A stretch of 64,000 nt of DNA from positions 952,001 to 1,016,000 of the forward strand of contig JAQPZY010001048.1 in NCBI GenBank assembly GCA_029931535.1, in the 5' to 3' direction. The stretch comes from Margaritifera margaritifera (lineage: Eukaryota > Mollusca > Bivalvia > Unionida > Margaritiferidae). This document shows positions 12,054-23,689 of this stretch, piece after piece. Every line of letters begins with the position of its first letter. The first letter of the stretch is position 1. The notes beneath the pieces were generated by a model. It was not told the DNA's origin. It ran no database searches and saw nothing but the letters and a program-made list of their open reading frames with translations. Both the position numbers and the translations under genes were made by a program.

Positions 12054-12101
12054 CTTTTCCTTATGTCTCGTCCGCTTCTTCTTGCAAAATTTCCTCGGCA
12101 T
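12054..12101 (-). CDS. unknown protein, first coding exon (16 codons)
   Basis: Minus-strand ATG at 12101-12099 opens a short, very basic exon, MPRKFCKKKRTRHKEK. It ends at a consensus donor, AAAAG|GTAAGT, at 12053-12048. The phase is 0, matching the phase-0 acceptor of the exon at 10526, so the two join in frame. The basic cluster could act as a nuclear or nucleic-acid-contact region, but that is only inference. Immediately after the donor lies a TCTCTCTC tract, as after the first-exon donors of both lectin genes. Caveat: ATGCCGAGGAAAT also occurs in two SINE tails in this window (about 54896 and 58130), so the start could be SINE-derived or a coincidence. Confidence 0.45.
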
Positions 12102-12375
12102 TTTTGCTTTGAATAATTACAGAAATCTACAGGTTAAACTTTTCTCACTGTAGAGCCTAAAAGTTAATACTATTGCCATCGTACTGGCGTGTAATGTTAA
12201 CACTACAGCAATCCATCAAACTCACATCGAACTGCGAATTACGATGATTCAGCTTATCGAAATTTCCAGTTTATTTATATGTACTATGTTCAAGAACGAT
12301 CTTGTTCAGCAGGATAATTTACTGCACAAATATTATTGCTATCATTGAGAAAGCCAATTAACTTAAAGTAGGCTT

Positions 12376-12431
<56 letters not shown>

Positions 12432-12983
12432 AAAATCTGAAGGTAAAGGAGGTTTTTTCCCCGTGCCAGAACAAAAAAATTTGTTGTAACCGCTTCAACA
12501 AAATTAATTCACCACAACCACAACAACACCCACGACGCCACCTCCAGCACCTCCCCCCTCCCCCTACCTCCTACCCCCCCCCCCCCCCATTCCACACACT
12601 TCCCTGACCCAAGCCTTTGGGAAAACAACCAATACAAATTATTATTAAAATGTAACTCTTACAGCAGCGTCAAATAGTGCATTTTCATTATTGGATATTT
12701 TCTTGGTTTGCTTTATTTAGCCGAGATGCATTCTTTTCCGACCTATCAGGCAGAACGAAAGTTATACGAGTAAAGACTTGATCTTGCTCGAAGCTGACGT
12801 CATGTTGCCTAGAGTGACTTACCAAACCAAATAATCTATCATTCACCCACTGCCTCACTGCCTCACTCATTCATTCACTGTTTATCCATCTACTTAAACA
12901 TAGTCTGTCCATCACTTTATTCCTCGTCATCGTCATCATTATCATCATCGACATGTATGTGTGTATTTATGTAAGTGGGTATG
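12102..12983. other. non-coding stretch with (CT)n and poly-C
   Basis: A perfect CT run at 12378-12428, a CCA/CAC-rich segment and a C homopolymer near 12575-12588. No gene seen. Confidence 0.7.
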
Positions 12984-13330
12984 TACGCATTAGCGTTTAA
13001 AGACACATCAACACAATGATGGCTATGTGGTGACGATTGAAAGTAAACTTCAAAATGCAAATGCAAAGAATTGCACAAAAATCTCTTGGAAGATAAACCC
13101 GTCCAAAAATATTTAAATATGAAGCACTACAATTTAAAAGATGAAAGACAAAGATGTTACAATTCTATAAAATGAATGTAAAACTGAAGATAAAGGTAAT
13201 AAAATATAATATCCTTAAACTATAGGGTCCAGATTTATTACATAAACCACATCACTCAAAATGTTCACGATTTGCTCTGATCGTACATTATCATAAAATT
13301 TTCTAATTCATCAACATCACCATCATTGTG
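12984..13330 (-). mobile_element. 5'-truncated LINE 3' end, same family as 47797-50650
   Basis: Minus-strand copy of the non-coding 3' end of the LINE at 47.8 kb. Shared landmarks, in plus-strand order: tagcgtttaa, ggctatgtggtg, gaattgcacaa, agataaaccc and a terminal AAATGTTCA segment. It starts at the same LINE terminus (about 12988 here, about 47803 there) and contains almost no ORF. This is the usual outcome of incomplete target-primed reverse transcription. Confidence 0.75.
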
Positions 13331-13939
13331 GTCACCATTATTAGTAGTAGTATTAGTATTATTAATAATAATAATAAAACTATTACTATCATAAGATTAT
13401 ATCAAGCATGAGCAAACATATTGACATATTAGACGTGCGTAATGACCTTTGAACTTATTGACTGGTTTATTAGCCTAGCAAGTGTTTGATTGATTCAATG
13501 GACTATTTACCTCTCTTCTGCACTAGATTGGATATCGTGTAAACCAGACAATTTGTACAAATTTAAACAGAGGAGAGTGCTCCGTATGCTGATAATGTGT
13601 TCTCATTGTTTACATATATATGACTGGGTAGTGTCTGAATGGACACATAATTATTTCATTTTAGTGGACACTTGTATCAAAAGCCTGTAATATGCCTTGC
13701 CAAAATAATATTTATGTCCAAATCTGGAAACTTTAATTACATTTACAAGATTTCATCAAAGTTTCCAAGACATCATGCACATTTTATAATAGATTTTAAT
13801 TTATTATATAAAATATGAGATTTAAGGGATATGATATTTTACTTTTAAAAAGATATTCCTAAAATTATAAACGGTATAATTGAACCCTTGAAATGCATGT
13901 ATATTACGTGGAACTTACGAACTGTCTCTTAAAGTTTTC
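13331..13939. other. non-coding stretch
   Basis: Short TAG/AAT trinucleotide runs near 13340-13378. No gene supported. Confidence 0.5.
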
Positions 13940-14075
13940 GCCAACGGAACCTAAGTTTTGACTAGAGTTAAATATGGAATCCAGAAATCTAAATATATTT
14001 TACATTTGACTTAAAATTGACCTATCAAGTGTCTAATGTCTATACTTAACTTTAAAAATTAGGCTGGTGAAACTG
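13940..14075 (-). repeat. MITE-like dispersed element, copy 2 (inverted relative to 8985)
   Basis: The reverse complement aligns with 8985-9112 through agttaagtatagaca and acacttgataggtcaatttta, with substantial divergence. Non-coding. Confidence 0.5.
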
Positions 14076-14589
14076 AGACCTTGCTTTTGGAATAAATATC
14101 ATTTGATAAATATGATATAATATAGCATTTAAAAACTGTGGTCAAAGCTATTTAACTACAGGATAACTTTCACTTGTAAGGAAGGTGTGTGCCTCCACAT
14201 GCTGGTTGCGATCAGCGAGTAAGCCAAATATATAGCCCGTTGACTGTCCCTTAATTCACCGTAACATTCAATTGTTATCCAATGTTGAATGTCCAACCTA
14301 GGTTGGAGATCGTAAAACATTTGAGTTTGAAATCTTGCCTCAGTTAATCACAAATGACGTTACTTTTGAAAGGTCCATTCTGCTTTGATTAAAGCAGAAA
14401 CAATCTAAAATTCAATCTAAGAGTTGTATAATCTCCAGGCCAAACAACGGTTAGCCGGAACAATTTTTAAGTTACTCCTGAGCATACTTCTGTATATATT
14501 TATATTTCAGAATTGTTTAAAGGTATTGTTTAACTTCTACCTCTATTCTTCGATGATTCACAATGAAGCACTTTGGAAGAATTACCACA

Positions 14590-14775
14590 TGGGTATATCA
14601 ATGTATCATATCATACCCTTACTCTTAATGAGGATGACATATGTATCAGCAAGCAACACACAATTGATAACCCGTATGACCATGTATCGTTTTGTACCCT
14701 CACTCTTACTGAGGTTGACATGTATCATCAAAAACCCAAAGACTGACAACCCGTATAAGCTTGTGTCATGTTCGA
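14590..14775. repeat. diverged ~80-bp tandem duplication
   Basis: Two successive segments share gtatc..ta.cctcactctta.tgagg.tgacat....aacccgtat. The frame 14424-14807 is open across both, giving repeated MYxxxPxLLLRxT-like peptides, but nothing else suggests a gene. Confidence 0.6.
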
Positions 14776-14807
14776 TGTGTAACAAAATAAAGGTTTTAAA
14801 AGTCTAA

Positions 14808-15842
14808 TATTTCAAAGCATTGTAAGCTGTGTTAAAGAAGCAGATAACAGAGGATTTAGGAAGGTAAAGTGTTCCAATGTTTAAATCTGAAAACGGAAAG
14901 ATTAAGTGTCAATTTTGCCTAAAGGAATTATCAAGTGCCAGCATAGCAAGACATGAACAAACATGTAAATCTAAACTAATATTTCAAAAAAGATTCTAGT
15001 GATGAATTTGAGACTAAATAATGATGAAATTCGCACCTCTTTTCTGCATTTTATCACCATCATCATCATCATCATCATCATCACCCTATCTTCACTTGTT
15101 CTGCCTCAATTTTGTGCCAGCTAAGCAACATTCATCTTTGCTAGCCAGGAGTCGTTGATCCACTTCTTTCCACATCAACCCTTGGCATATTTAGCTAAGC
15201 TGAAACAGTTTTTTTAAACAAGTGCCCTTTTGCAGATAATCAATTAACCAATGAGAGAGCTCTTTACGTGACCTCATAGGTGTTCCATAAGGCGATTTCC
15301 ACGACGTGCACAAGCATTGACTCGGAATTAAAAGCTGCTTAAAATGTTTACATTGCAGAAACTTACATGCGACACATGTCGTTGTGTAAAGAGGCCTCTA
15401 TGATTATTCCTAACAGTAGAAGGATCTATAGCAAAACTTACATGGCCGACATTTCAGCCATATTGGAGGTTTAACCGGAACCATTTTAATTTAGAATCAA
15501 CCAGATATCATAATATGTTCTTTACTGAAAAACCCAGGCCGATCTAACTATCCGTTCGGCAGAAGTTGTGATGATTCAAGACAATGATGGACGTCTGGTC
15601 GGCACCATTTTCCTTTGGGAGCAATTTATATATTATTATGAAGTCTTTCAGTGAAAACCCCATCTTGATACGAACGGAATCACCTTACCTTTCTTCCAAT
15701 GGTGCACCGCTCCCATTATTCTGGTTTCCTGCTTTGTATACTCCCTGTTACTAACTCCACTACACTAGTAACTAATCAGGAAACAGATTTGACTAGTTAT
15801 CGGCTGATGATATTGGCTTCCAAATTTAAACCGGGTACTAGC

Positions 15843-15846
<4 letters not shown>
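14808..15846. other. non-coding stretch
   Basis: Contains a short (CAT)n run at about 15057-15083. No recognisable gene or element. Confidence 0.5.

Positions 15847-15898
<52 letters not shown>
15847..15898. repeat. (CT)n microsatellite
   Basis: A perfect CT run. The surrounding ORF 15699-15926 carries Leu-Ser repeats only because of it. Confidence 0.97.
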
Positions 15899-15901
<3 letters not shown>

Positions 15902-16879
15902 GTCACACGAGAGTCCGGTTGAATAAGACCACCGCAATAGACGGCCTAAACTGACTTCTTTTATTTATTCGTCTGTTCATTAATCTTTCCCTTGTTCTAG
16001 TCACAAAAGTGACACCCAACTAGAAAATCAGACACTATCATTTGTTCACACAAATAGAAGTCGCAGTGGCCCACTTTTATAAAACTTGGTGTTCCCAGCA
16101 ATGCAAAAGATTAGTTTTTAATTGTGCAACTGATACTATTAGAGATACAGGCCTATATACCACCTGCAAAAGGCATGTGAAAGCGAAACCAATGTGCATT
16201 ACAATTTGCTTCAACGATCTTTCATATAATTATAACTGAGCAGTCTAAACTTTGAAATCTTAAAAGAAATGCGGAGTTATCCCCGAGTTTGTGGATTAGT
16301 GGCGGAATTTGCAATTTTGTGGATATTTTTTTCCTAATTAATTAAATTTGTTTTTATCTTCATGGTTGTTTCTTTTCTGTCTTGCAAATTATTTCAAACA
16401 AATTTCAACTCTTAAGAGAAAAACGTATTGTGTCCTTTAAGGTGGTAATAAACAAAATGGCATTCGCATGCAGAGAAGTTTAACATTTTATAATTTTTAG
16501 ATTCCGTGGAATATGTGGATTGTTCTATTAAGTTCTTACGGTCACTTGTTAAGTCAAATGATATCATTTCGTGCATTTTAAATTTTAGATTCCAAAGAAT
16601 GATGATATAATTTTAAGGTAAACATATAATCTATATGGACGATGTCGATAACGTTCACCGATGAGAACCATAGAAAAGCCACCCTGTCAAATAAGGTAAA
16701 ACTTATTTTATTACATCATCAGTTTTGTTAATTTATTTGAAGTTGGAACAGTCCTGGCACTTTTTCTTTCACTCTCTTGTTGCGTTAAGTCTTCGTGATG
16801 TTTTAGACACATTAAAGGGAAGCGCTGTGTAGCTCGAGGAAAGGCTATCTGATGACTTTAGTGGCTGATCAGGCTTTTT

Positions 16880-16882
<3 letters not shown>
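15899..16882. other. non-coding stretch
   Basis: No gene, RNA or transposon domain recognised. Confidence 0.5.
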
Positions 16883-16941
<59 letters not shown>

Positions 16942-16959
16942 CACACACACACACACACA
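16883..16959. repeat. composite (CT)n(CA)n microsatellite
   Basis: CT repeats to about 16938, then CA repeats to about 16959. Confidence 0.97.
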
Positions 16960-17214
16960 TGTTAAAAGCCATACTAAAACCTTGTCATGGAACAGTGTGA
17001 TGCCAAAAAAGTATTACACATCAGCATTCCTGTTTCATGATGTAGTCTTCTCAAACTTTCGTGAAAGCTTTTCTTTCCAATTGTTCCATGTTACAGCGTT
17101 ATGTACTGAATAAGTTTTCGAAGTCCAAATTTAGTCATACGCTTCACATGATCTTTTGCTATACTGTTCAACAAGAAAATCGTCAGTGTGACTAGATTGC
17201 ACATCATGAAAGGT

Positions 17215-17462
17215 GTGTCGTTGTTGTGGGTTTAACGCCAGTTTTCAGCACATGATAGGCAATACATGGCGGCCAGTTTTATCTGGTGGAGGAAGAACTC
17301 GGGCAAACCCCGGGAAGAACCACCGACCCACGGGAAGCTACTGGCAAGCTTTCTCACATATCCACATTGGCCGAGCTGGAGACTCGAACCCACGCGGACA
17401 GAGGTGAGATGGCAGTGATCGGTAAAGGCGAGCGCCTTAGACCACTCGGCCAACCGGGGCCT
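17215..17462 (-). mobile_element. tRNA-Leu-headed SINE
   Basis: Read on the minus strand, the element begins with a tRNA-Leu-like head: box A in ggttggccgagtggtctaag and box B in gtgggttcgagtctcc. A body containing cttgccagtagcttcccg follows, with a tail ending cgttaaacccacaacaac. Such gttgtgggtttaacg ends are common in molluscan SINEs. The same family is nested in the LINE at 27.1-27.5 kb. The anticodon arm and acceptor pairing are not those of an intact tRNA, so it is not a functional tRNA gene. Confidence 0.85.
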
Positions 17463-17469
17463 CCGAAAT

Positions 17470-17720
17470 ATATGTCACTGTCACAGTAATCTACTTTTCA
17501 CTGCTAGTTGAAGTACTCCTCGTGAAGCAATTACATACCAATTTCAGTCTGAATAGGCAATAGCGCCTGAGAAAATTAACAAAACGTAAACGTTAACTAA
17601 TCATCGAACCCTGAAAAGTACGTCTCCGTGACCTAATTTTCAAATAAATTTGCAGTGCTCCACACGACGCATCTAAATTCCAAACCGTATGACACTACCA
17701 GGACCAATATGTTTCACTTT
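17470..17720. repeat. diffuse repeat of the TGACCTA-box family
   Basis: Two diverged units with (g)tgacctaattttca and tagttgaagtactcc..gtgaagcaattacatacc match units at 34.3-35.1 kb and 58.7-59.4 kb, all in the same orientation. Confidence 0.6.
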
Positions 17721-18178
17721 TTTCGACACTTCTTTTTTTAGGCAGTGAAAAAAAAAAACTCAAAAAATTCCGGTAGTTTTCAAAACTGATCACTTCGGTT
17801 ACCCTCAATGGTTGAGCATTTTTTAAACAGGGTTAAAAGTTTATATTGTGGAGGTTTAAAGAAGCTGTAGTTTTCTTTATTTTTTTATCTGAATGACGGG
17901 CCTTGATTTGTGTTTGATAGCACAGAATTAGACCTTATTTATGAGGTGAACCTCGTAGCAGATTTCCTGCTCTGCCTGCCATTTTCACTTCCTGAACTTC
18001 AGAGGTAAATTATAGATAAATGAAAAACCGAGCCGAATACATTTTTTGCTAATATGACAATTTATAATATTACAAGTCCACTTTTAGAAAATAGTATTCC
18101 ATACGCTGTAAAATTTCGTTTTGTATTTCAATGACAGGTAAAGTTATTGTAATTTGTGCCATTTGAAGTAAATTTTCT
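17721..18178. other. non-coding stretch
   Basis: No gene or repeat recognised. Confidence 0.5.
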
Positions 18179-18610
18179 CAGCACACAGAGGTTGTCATTC
18201 TCATCAACTGTCTGCTTCAGACAGCACAGAGGTTGTCATTCTCATCCACTATCTACTTCAGACAGCACACAAAGGCTGTCATTCTCATCAACTGTGTACT
18301 TCAGACAGCACACAGAGGCTGTCATTCTCATCAACTATATGCTTCAGACCGCACACAGAGGCTGTCATTCTCATCAACTGTCTACTCAGACAGCACACAC
18401 AGGCTGTCATTTTTATCAACTGTCTGCTTCAGACAGCATACAGAAGTTGTCATTCTCATCAACCGTCTACTCAGACAGCACACAGAGGCTGTCATTCTCA
18501 TCAACTATATGCTTCAGACCGCACACAGAGGCTGTCATTCTCATCAACTGTCTACTCAGATAGCACACACAGGCTGTCATTCTCATCAACTGTCTGCTTC
18601 AGGCAGCACA
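18179..18610. repeat. 41-43-bp minisatellite, 10 copies, with higher-order pattern
   Basis: Each unit contains cacagaggctgtcattctca. Copies have this box at 18194, 18235, 18278, 18321, 18364, 18406, 18449, 18491, 18534 and 18576. Copies 4-5-6 and 8-9-10 share the same variants (tatatgcttcagacc, then tctactcaga, then acacacaggctg), indicating a ~170-bp higher-order unit. Because unit length varies by one base, the frames shift; the ORFs over it are not genes. Confidence 0.95.
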
Positions 18611-19429
18611 TAGTTTCCCTAATAGTGAATACAACTAAATGTCAATTCAAGTACATGTCTGTCATGCAAGTGTGTTTTAACGTTTTCTACCTTAGGAGTT
18701 GCAGAGATAATAACTTTGCAATGTGCCTTCACAAGTTTCAACAATGCTACAAAAAACGCGGAGCAGAACGTTCCATTACACAAAACAGTTTCTTATGACT
18801 GACAACGGAGTGATATTTTGATTGATGAGAAATCCATACGTTATCTACAAGTTTCTCCCTCGTTATTACAATGGTGTCAAGAATGCGTGATTTCATGTAG
18901 TATGCGTAAGGCGGCGATATTAGTACAGAAACATATCTGGGTTAGCCGGGTTAGAGACAAGTTTTGGCCCATAACGTGCACGTGAGGCTGCTCATTTTCG
19001 TCTCGGTGTTTATATTCACCAGAATTTGAATCGTGAATGATTTTGTGGGAAATCGGTCAGTTTATGGTTGGTTCTCTTTCCTCTTCATTAAAGTAATATC
19101 TGGCAAGCCACTGTCATCGCCTTATATGAAATATCTCCCATTTTGATTAGCATAGGTCCTTTAACGCGAATTTTAGGGATATTGACTTGTTGCGTGGATG
19201 GTGGTTGGTGTGATTATAAAGGGTATAATCATAAAAAGATCCGCATTGCTGTGCCAGAATTTTCTCTGATTCGGTTTATCCATTTCTGACGAGTTTGAAA
19301 ATGTACACATATTCATGGTTATGGGCTTTTGTTTTTTGTTGTGTTTTGTTATAGCTGGTGGCTTGATAGACGAGATACTACATCCTCAGCCACGGCCATA
19401 ACCGAAAACTGTTTAGTACTACATTGGAC
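18611..19429. other. non-coding stretch
   Basis: No gene recognised between the minisatellite and the CTL1 3' flank. Confidence 0.5.
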
Positions 19430-19810
19430 ATTCTACTATTGCGGACTACTGGCAAGAACTACTTACCTCGGAAATTGAAGAACTGGACAACTTGCAAGAA
19501 TGTTTTACCTAAACATTGAAGAGTTTGACAGTGGAAGTACTCCAGTAAGCATGTACAATATTACGTTTTACACAAACACATATGAACACATTTTTACCAA
19601 GAACTGTACTATTTTTTACAATCATTAATCATGAATATCAGAATGATTGAGGTCATCCCAACCAACAAAGAAATGTAGTCAAATTTGGAGAACTATTTTT
19701 TTAAACTCATAAAATATTTGTGTAATCGCCAAGTTGATCGGCGTAGAGATGATATGCAAAATAGCAGATAGCAGAGGCGCTATACTTAGCTGCGATAGTG
19801 CAGAATTGAA
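19430..19810. repeat. 3' flank block of CTL1, homologous to 7940-8340
   Basis: See 7940-8340. This copy lies 110 bp beyond the CTL1 stop codon and may overlap its 3' UTR. No canonical AATAAA is seen soon after the stop; an AATATAAA-like variant occurs near 19868. Confidence 0.55.
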
Positions 19811-19922
19811 AAACCAGCGACACAGCAGGGAAAAAGAAAACGAAACATAAACAAATATACTTTGAAGTGTTTATATTCTCTGCAAGCGTTCTTTGTCAAC
19901 TAAATGCGACTAATTTGGCACA

Positions 19923-20176
19923 TCAGTAATATAGGAAGATTTGACAAAGAGGACTCGCCAACTCTAGAGCACAGTTGAAATCGGTCAGAAGGTACTTCTT
20001 ATATCCATTCATAACGGCACAGTTTTTTCCCGTGTTGAACTCCACCGTCTCTGCCCACATGGTACTGTTCTGGTCAATCTTGTAACGGTTGATGAAGCGG
20101 AACATTGTCTCTCTGCCGTAGTCAACAGCGCTTGTCCAGAAGTGGACGCACGTTCGCAGATTAGGGTCAGGAATAC
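19923..20176 (-). CDS. C-type lectin CTL1, exon 3 (C-terminal half of CTLD)
   Basis: Last exon of a secreted single-domain C-type lectin. The acceptor (cacttctttcttatttag) abuts 20176, the exon begins in phase 1 and it ends at TGA 19923-19925. It supplies the second half of the CTLD fold: TCVHFWTSAVD (the Trp-Val-Gly-like strand), MWAETVEF in place of the long-loop WxxxEP motif, KNCAVM, a LTDFNC segment where WND would be, and PLCQI with the terminal cysteine. The conserved cysteines TC, NC, NC and LC fit the two CTLD disulfides. EPN/QPD and WND are both absent, so canonical calcium-dependent sugar binding is doubtful. It joins in phase to 26052-25843. Confidence 0.85.
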
Positions 20177-21139
20177 CTAAATAAGAAAGAAGTGAATCGG
20201 TTTATGCAAGAACAACTTATTCTGAAAAGAACGTGTTGTTTAGTAACGGACTACAACATAAAAGTGTATTAACTAATGCCCCAGCTTATAATTGCTGACT
20301 GTACATTTTGTATTAACAATAATAAAAGTAGGCAAAACATAAGGAGCAAGAACGGCTGCAATAATGTGTGGTTTAAAAACTATGTTTGTATTGGTTCTCC
20401 TTGTCATGGAGAAATCTGTGAAGACAGCAACAACACAAATGTGTGATGTCATGGAAATGTTTGCAAAGGGCACTTGCTCGTTTTCGTCTTATGATGGAGA
20501 AATCTACGTTGACAACAACGACAATATCGCGTGACGTTATTCAATTGCTTTGGTCTTGTTGCTTGCGCGTTTTTATCAATTCTGTGACGTCACACAATAA
20601 TGTCCTGCTGAATAACATTTGTTTTCCAATTTTTTTTTTTTTTTTTTTTTTTTTCCTATTCTCGTTGCTCGTGATTTAATTTTTCCCAAATTATCGCAAA
20701 GGCTAAGATATATTGTGATATTCATGGAAGATATTAATATACCACGAAACACAGAAACACATTTTGCACATAAAATAAATTCTTCAAAATCCACACAAAG
20801 AATACAATCTTAAAAGAAGCTAAGTGAAAGTACCACCTTTTTGAACATGAGCGTACAGTACGCGTTGTTACTTTCTTCTGTCGTATCATATACAATATTT
20901 GTGCTAAAGGTACCTAACATTAACTGTATGTAATTAAAAATGTCTTGCCTTTGTTTCATTTTTATCTTCAAGTACTTTACTGTTAGCATAAGCATTTTAC
21001 ATCAAGTATGCAGTTGTATAACAATGAAAAAAACAAATTATTGCACAGCGTATATGGATAGCTATCGGGGTCATAATGAACACACATTCTACATGGAGGC
21101 TCAACAACATGAACTAAAACAAGCGACTAACCAGAATGC

Positions 21140-22480
21140 AGTCGCAGATTACATAGCTAGACTCTAAGAAATAGCTTTAAGTGGTGTCCAGAAGGCATTG
21201 CAAACATTAATTAGCACACAGGAAATAAATTCAGACTAAAGTGGCTATGACCTATCACATGTTGGCCACTGTGGCAGGACATACAAGTTATAAAACAATA
21301 TAGAGCATTCTTTTTTACAATATCAAAGTGCAAGTATTGCCATTAGTTAATAAGAAATATATATTTTTTTTCATTTATAGCATGGTTCATAAATCTGCTT
21401 CATACGCTATTACTACTGGGCGCCTCTTGAAACCAAATTTTACCTAGTACAAATAACAGGCTTTTAGTAGCTTTAGAGTGAAAACCTGTATGACCATTCT
21501 TATATGCATCGCTCATGCATGGGTAATTACCCTGCTTAACCAGGATAAATGAAGCCTCACATGAAAATCATGCAAGCCGCTGTTCCACGGTTGAATACCG
21601 AATAACCATTCACATGAATAACTTGAGATACCTCGATGGTTAACGTGGTTAATTGCCGTGTTTTTTTATTAGATCTTAACTAATCCGTAACCCCCCATTC
21701 CACATTAATTTTCTGGACCGTGACACAGGGGTTGTAATCCGTTACAATATTGCGAGTCCCCCTGTTACTGATATGTATATATGTATACAGATTGGTCAAA
21801 AAAGTTTCACAATATCGCTAATTGTAATTTCAGCATGTTCGACCTTTTCCGCCTTCCTCCCATGTTCCCTAGTGGAGGGGCAAAACAATTCTTACTCTTC
21901 TCCAAGATGGTCACCTGAAGAACATCTTTTGTACATTCTTTGGTAAATTTTCACCCACCGGTCTAGGAAGAGATATATATATACGTACAGATGGATGCAC
22001 ATACTATACCAATGGCATGATCATTAATATGGACAGTTTAACACTGAAAAACAAAACTTAAAGCCGCGGTTACTTAGTGATTCGAATGACGGGCTTGCAA
22101 CCCAAACGTAATGGGTTAGAACATTGCACAGATTAGTACGATCTAGATGTGGTGGGTGTGTATCTAAGCAAGGCACTGTACTCCCATCTCTTTGGCACTT
22201 TACAGCCTCTCGCTTATTGTTCCTTAAACAGAAGACAAACAACAAACAAAATCCTACTTTCAAATGCACTGGTCCGAAAAGGTCCTCTATATAGATTGAT
22301 ATAGGTATAGCATGCAGATATCTATATGGTCATGAACTTAGCACCAATACTTAAGTCAGTAAACACATTATATTGCACAGTGTACTTCCTTCATCGTAAG
22401 GATGTAGTACTAACCGATGCCAGTTAATTTAACAGTACTCTAACTTTAACAGTATACAAGAAATTAAGTTAAAACAAAAT
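21140..22480. repeat. block shared with CTL2 intron 2 (50690-51560)
   Basis: Same order and orientation as 50690-51560. Shared landmarks: gattacatagct, cattg(c/t)aaacat..cattaatt, aaataaattcagact, acatgttggcc, acaggcttttagta, and gtcatgaactta / gtcgtgagctaaat. Best explained by tandem duplication of the lectin locus including its intron. The SINE at 22064 interrupts only this copy. Confidence 0.7.
22064..22270 (+). mobile_element. degenerate tRNA-headed SINE
   Basis: The plus-strand head agccgcggttacttagtgattcg...gggttagaac is a decayed tRNA-like segment. It is followed by the molluscan SINE motif aagcaaggcactgtactccc and then atctctttggcac. Similar tails lie at 29.7, 54.5, 55.0 and 58.1 kb. 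Confidence 0.55.
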
Positions 22481-22814
22481 TTAAATAAAGACAGAAAAGC
22501 GTGAAGTATTCGTCAGAGAGATCACTGTTTTAGCAAATGTATAGTACTCAAGAACACATCAGCTCAGCAAGTTTCATGATTTAAGGTAAACTAGTAATAT
22601 AAGCTATAAACAAGACAAGCAAGTGGGTCTGCTGTCGATCACCAGCCTTCCATAACCTAACAGTTGACTGTTTCACTAAGCTGGCTTATGTAGTATTGTA
22701 AGAACACATCCTACGTAAACTATCTCCCAACTTTATATTATGTTTATTTTACATATTTTACTATATCCTTCTAAAGTTTATTTCTAAAGATCAAGACATA
22801 ATTAATATGCACAG

Positions 22815-23640
22815 TTTCTTGCTCATAATGGAAGTCATCCAAGATCCTGATGATAATAAACCCAACAGATAAAAATATGGCTTCAAAAGTGATAACAAAA
22901 CAAGTCATCCAGATGCAAGATCACCTCATTAGAATGCATCGATCTCGCTCATTATTGAAACAGTCCAAGATCCTGATGATATAATCATATATTCCAAGTT
23001 TGATAAAATCAGATCACAAATTTGGTTTTATGAGTGGTAGTAAGTTCAACTAATCAGATGAAAGAATACACCATTACTATGTCGTGGTGTCGCTCATTAT
23101 CAACCCAATCCAAGATCTTGATTATACAGCCAACATTTCAAGTCTGACCAAAATCGGATCATAAATATGGATTCCAAGGTGGTAACAAGTTCAGCTAATC
23201 AGATGCAACATGACATTAATATGTGTGGATTTTGCTCATTATTGAACTTGTCCGAGATCTTAATGATTTAAGCATATATTCCAAGTTTGATCAAAATCGG
23301 ATGAAAAATATGGCCTCCAGAATGGTAACATCCTCAGTGAATCGGATGCAAGATTAATGCATTAACATGCGCGGATCTTGCTTATAGTCAAATCCGTCCA
23401 AGATCTTGATGATACGAACCCATATTGCAAGTTCGATCAAAATCATATGAAACATATGGTTTCCAGATGGGTAACAAGCTGAGAAATTCAGATGCAAGAT
23501 CACCTTATTAGCATGCACAGTCTCTTGCTCATTATCGCACTCGTCCGAGGTTTTGATAATAGTAACCCAAATCTCAACAAGGATTGAAACTGGATCATAA
23601 ATATGGACTCGAGAGTGGTAACAAGCAATTGCTGTCGGAC
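22815..23640. repeat. ~145-bp tandem array, about six diverged units
   Basis: The landmark gctcattat recurs at 22821, 22947, 23092, 23234, 23380 and 23527 (spacings 126, 145, 142, 146, 147). Each unit also has ccaagatc(c/t)tgatgat, caagtttgatcaaaatcgga, aatatgg and ggtaacaag. The array ends in ggacggacgcacc-type sequence. Unit length is close to nucleosomal DNA length, which may be coincidence. Confidence 0.85.
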
Positions 23641-23689
23641 GGACGCACCACACAGCACAGATAACGGACTACGCACGACGGACTCAGGG

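Noticed and set aside
14424..14807. 127-codon ORF with repeated peptides
   Set aside because: The repetition comes from a non-coding ~80-bp duplication; no other coding signal.
18156..18613. Overlapping ORFs over the 43-bp minisatellite as a repetitive protein
   Set aside because: Unit lengths of 41-43 bp shift the frame between copies, and several frames are open because the unit lacks stops; no start or splice context.
22855..22990. Hammerhead-like ctgatga motifs
   Set aside because: The required GAAA core and helices do not follow; the motif belongs to the ~145-bp array unit.
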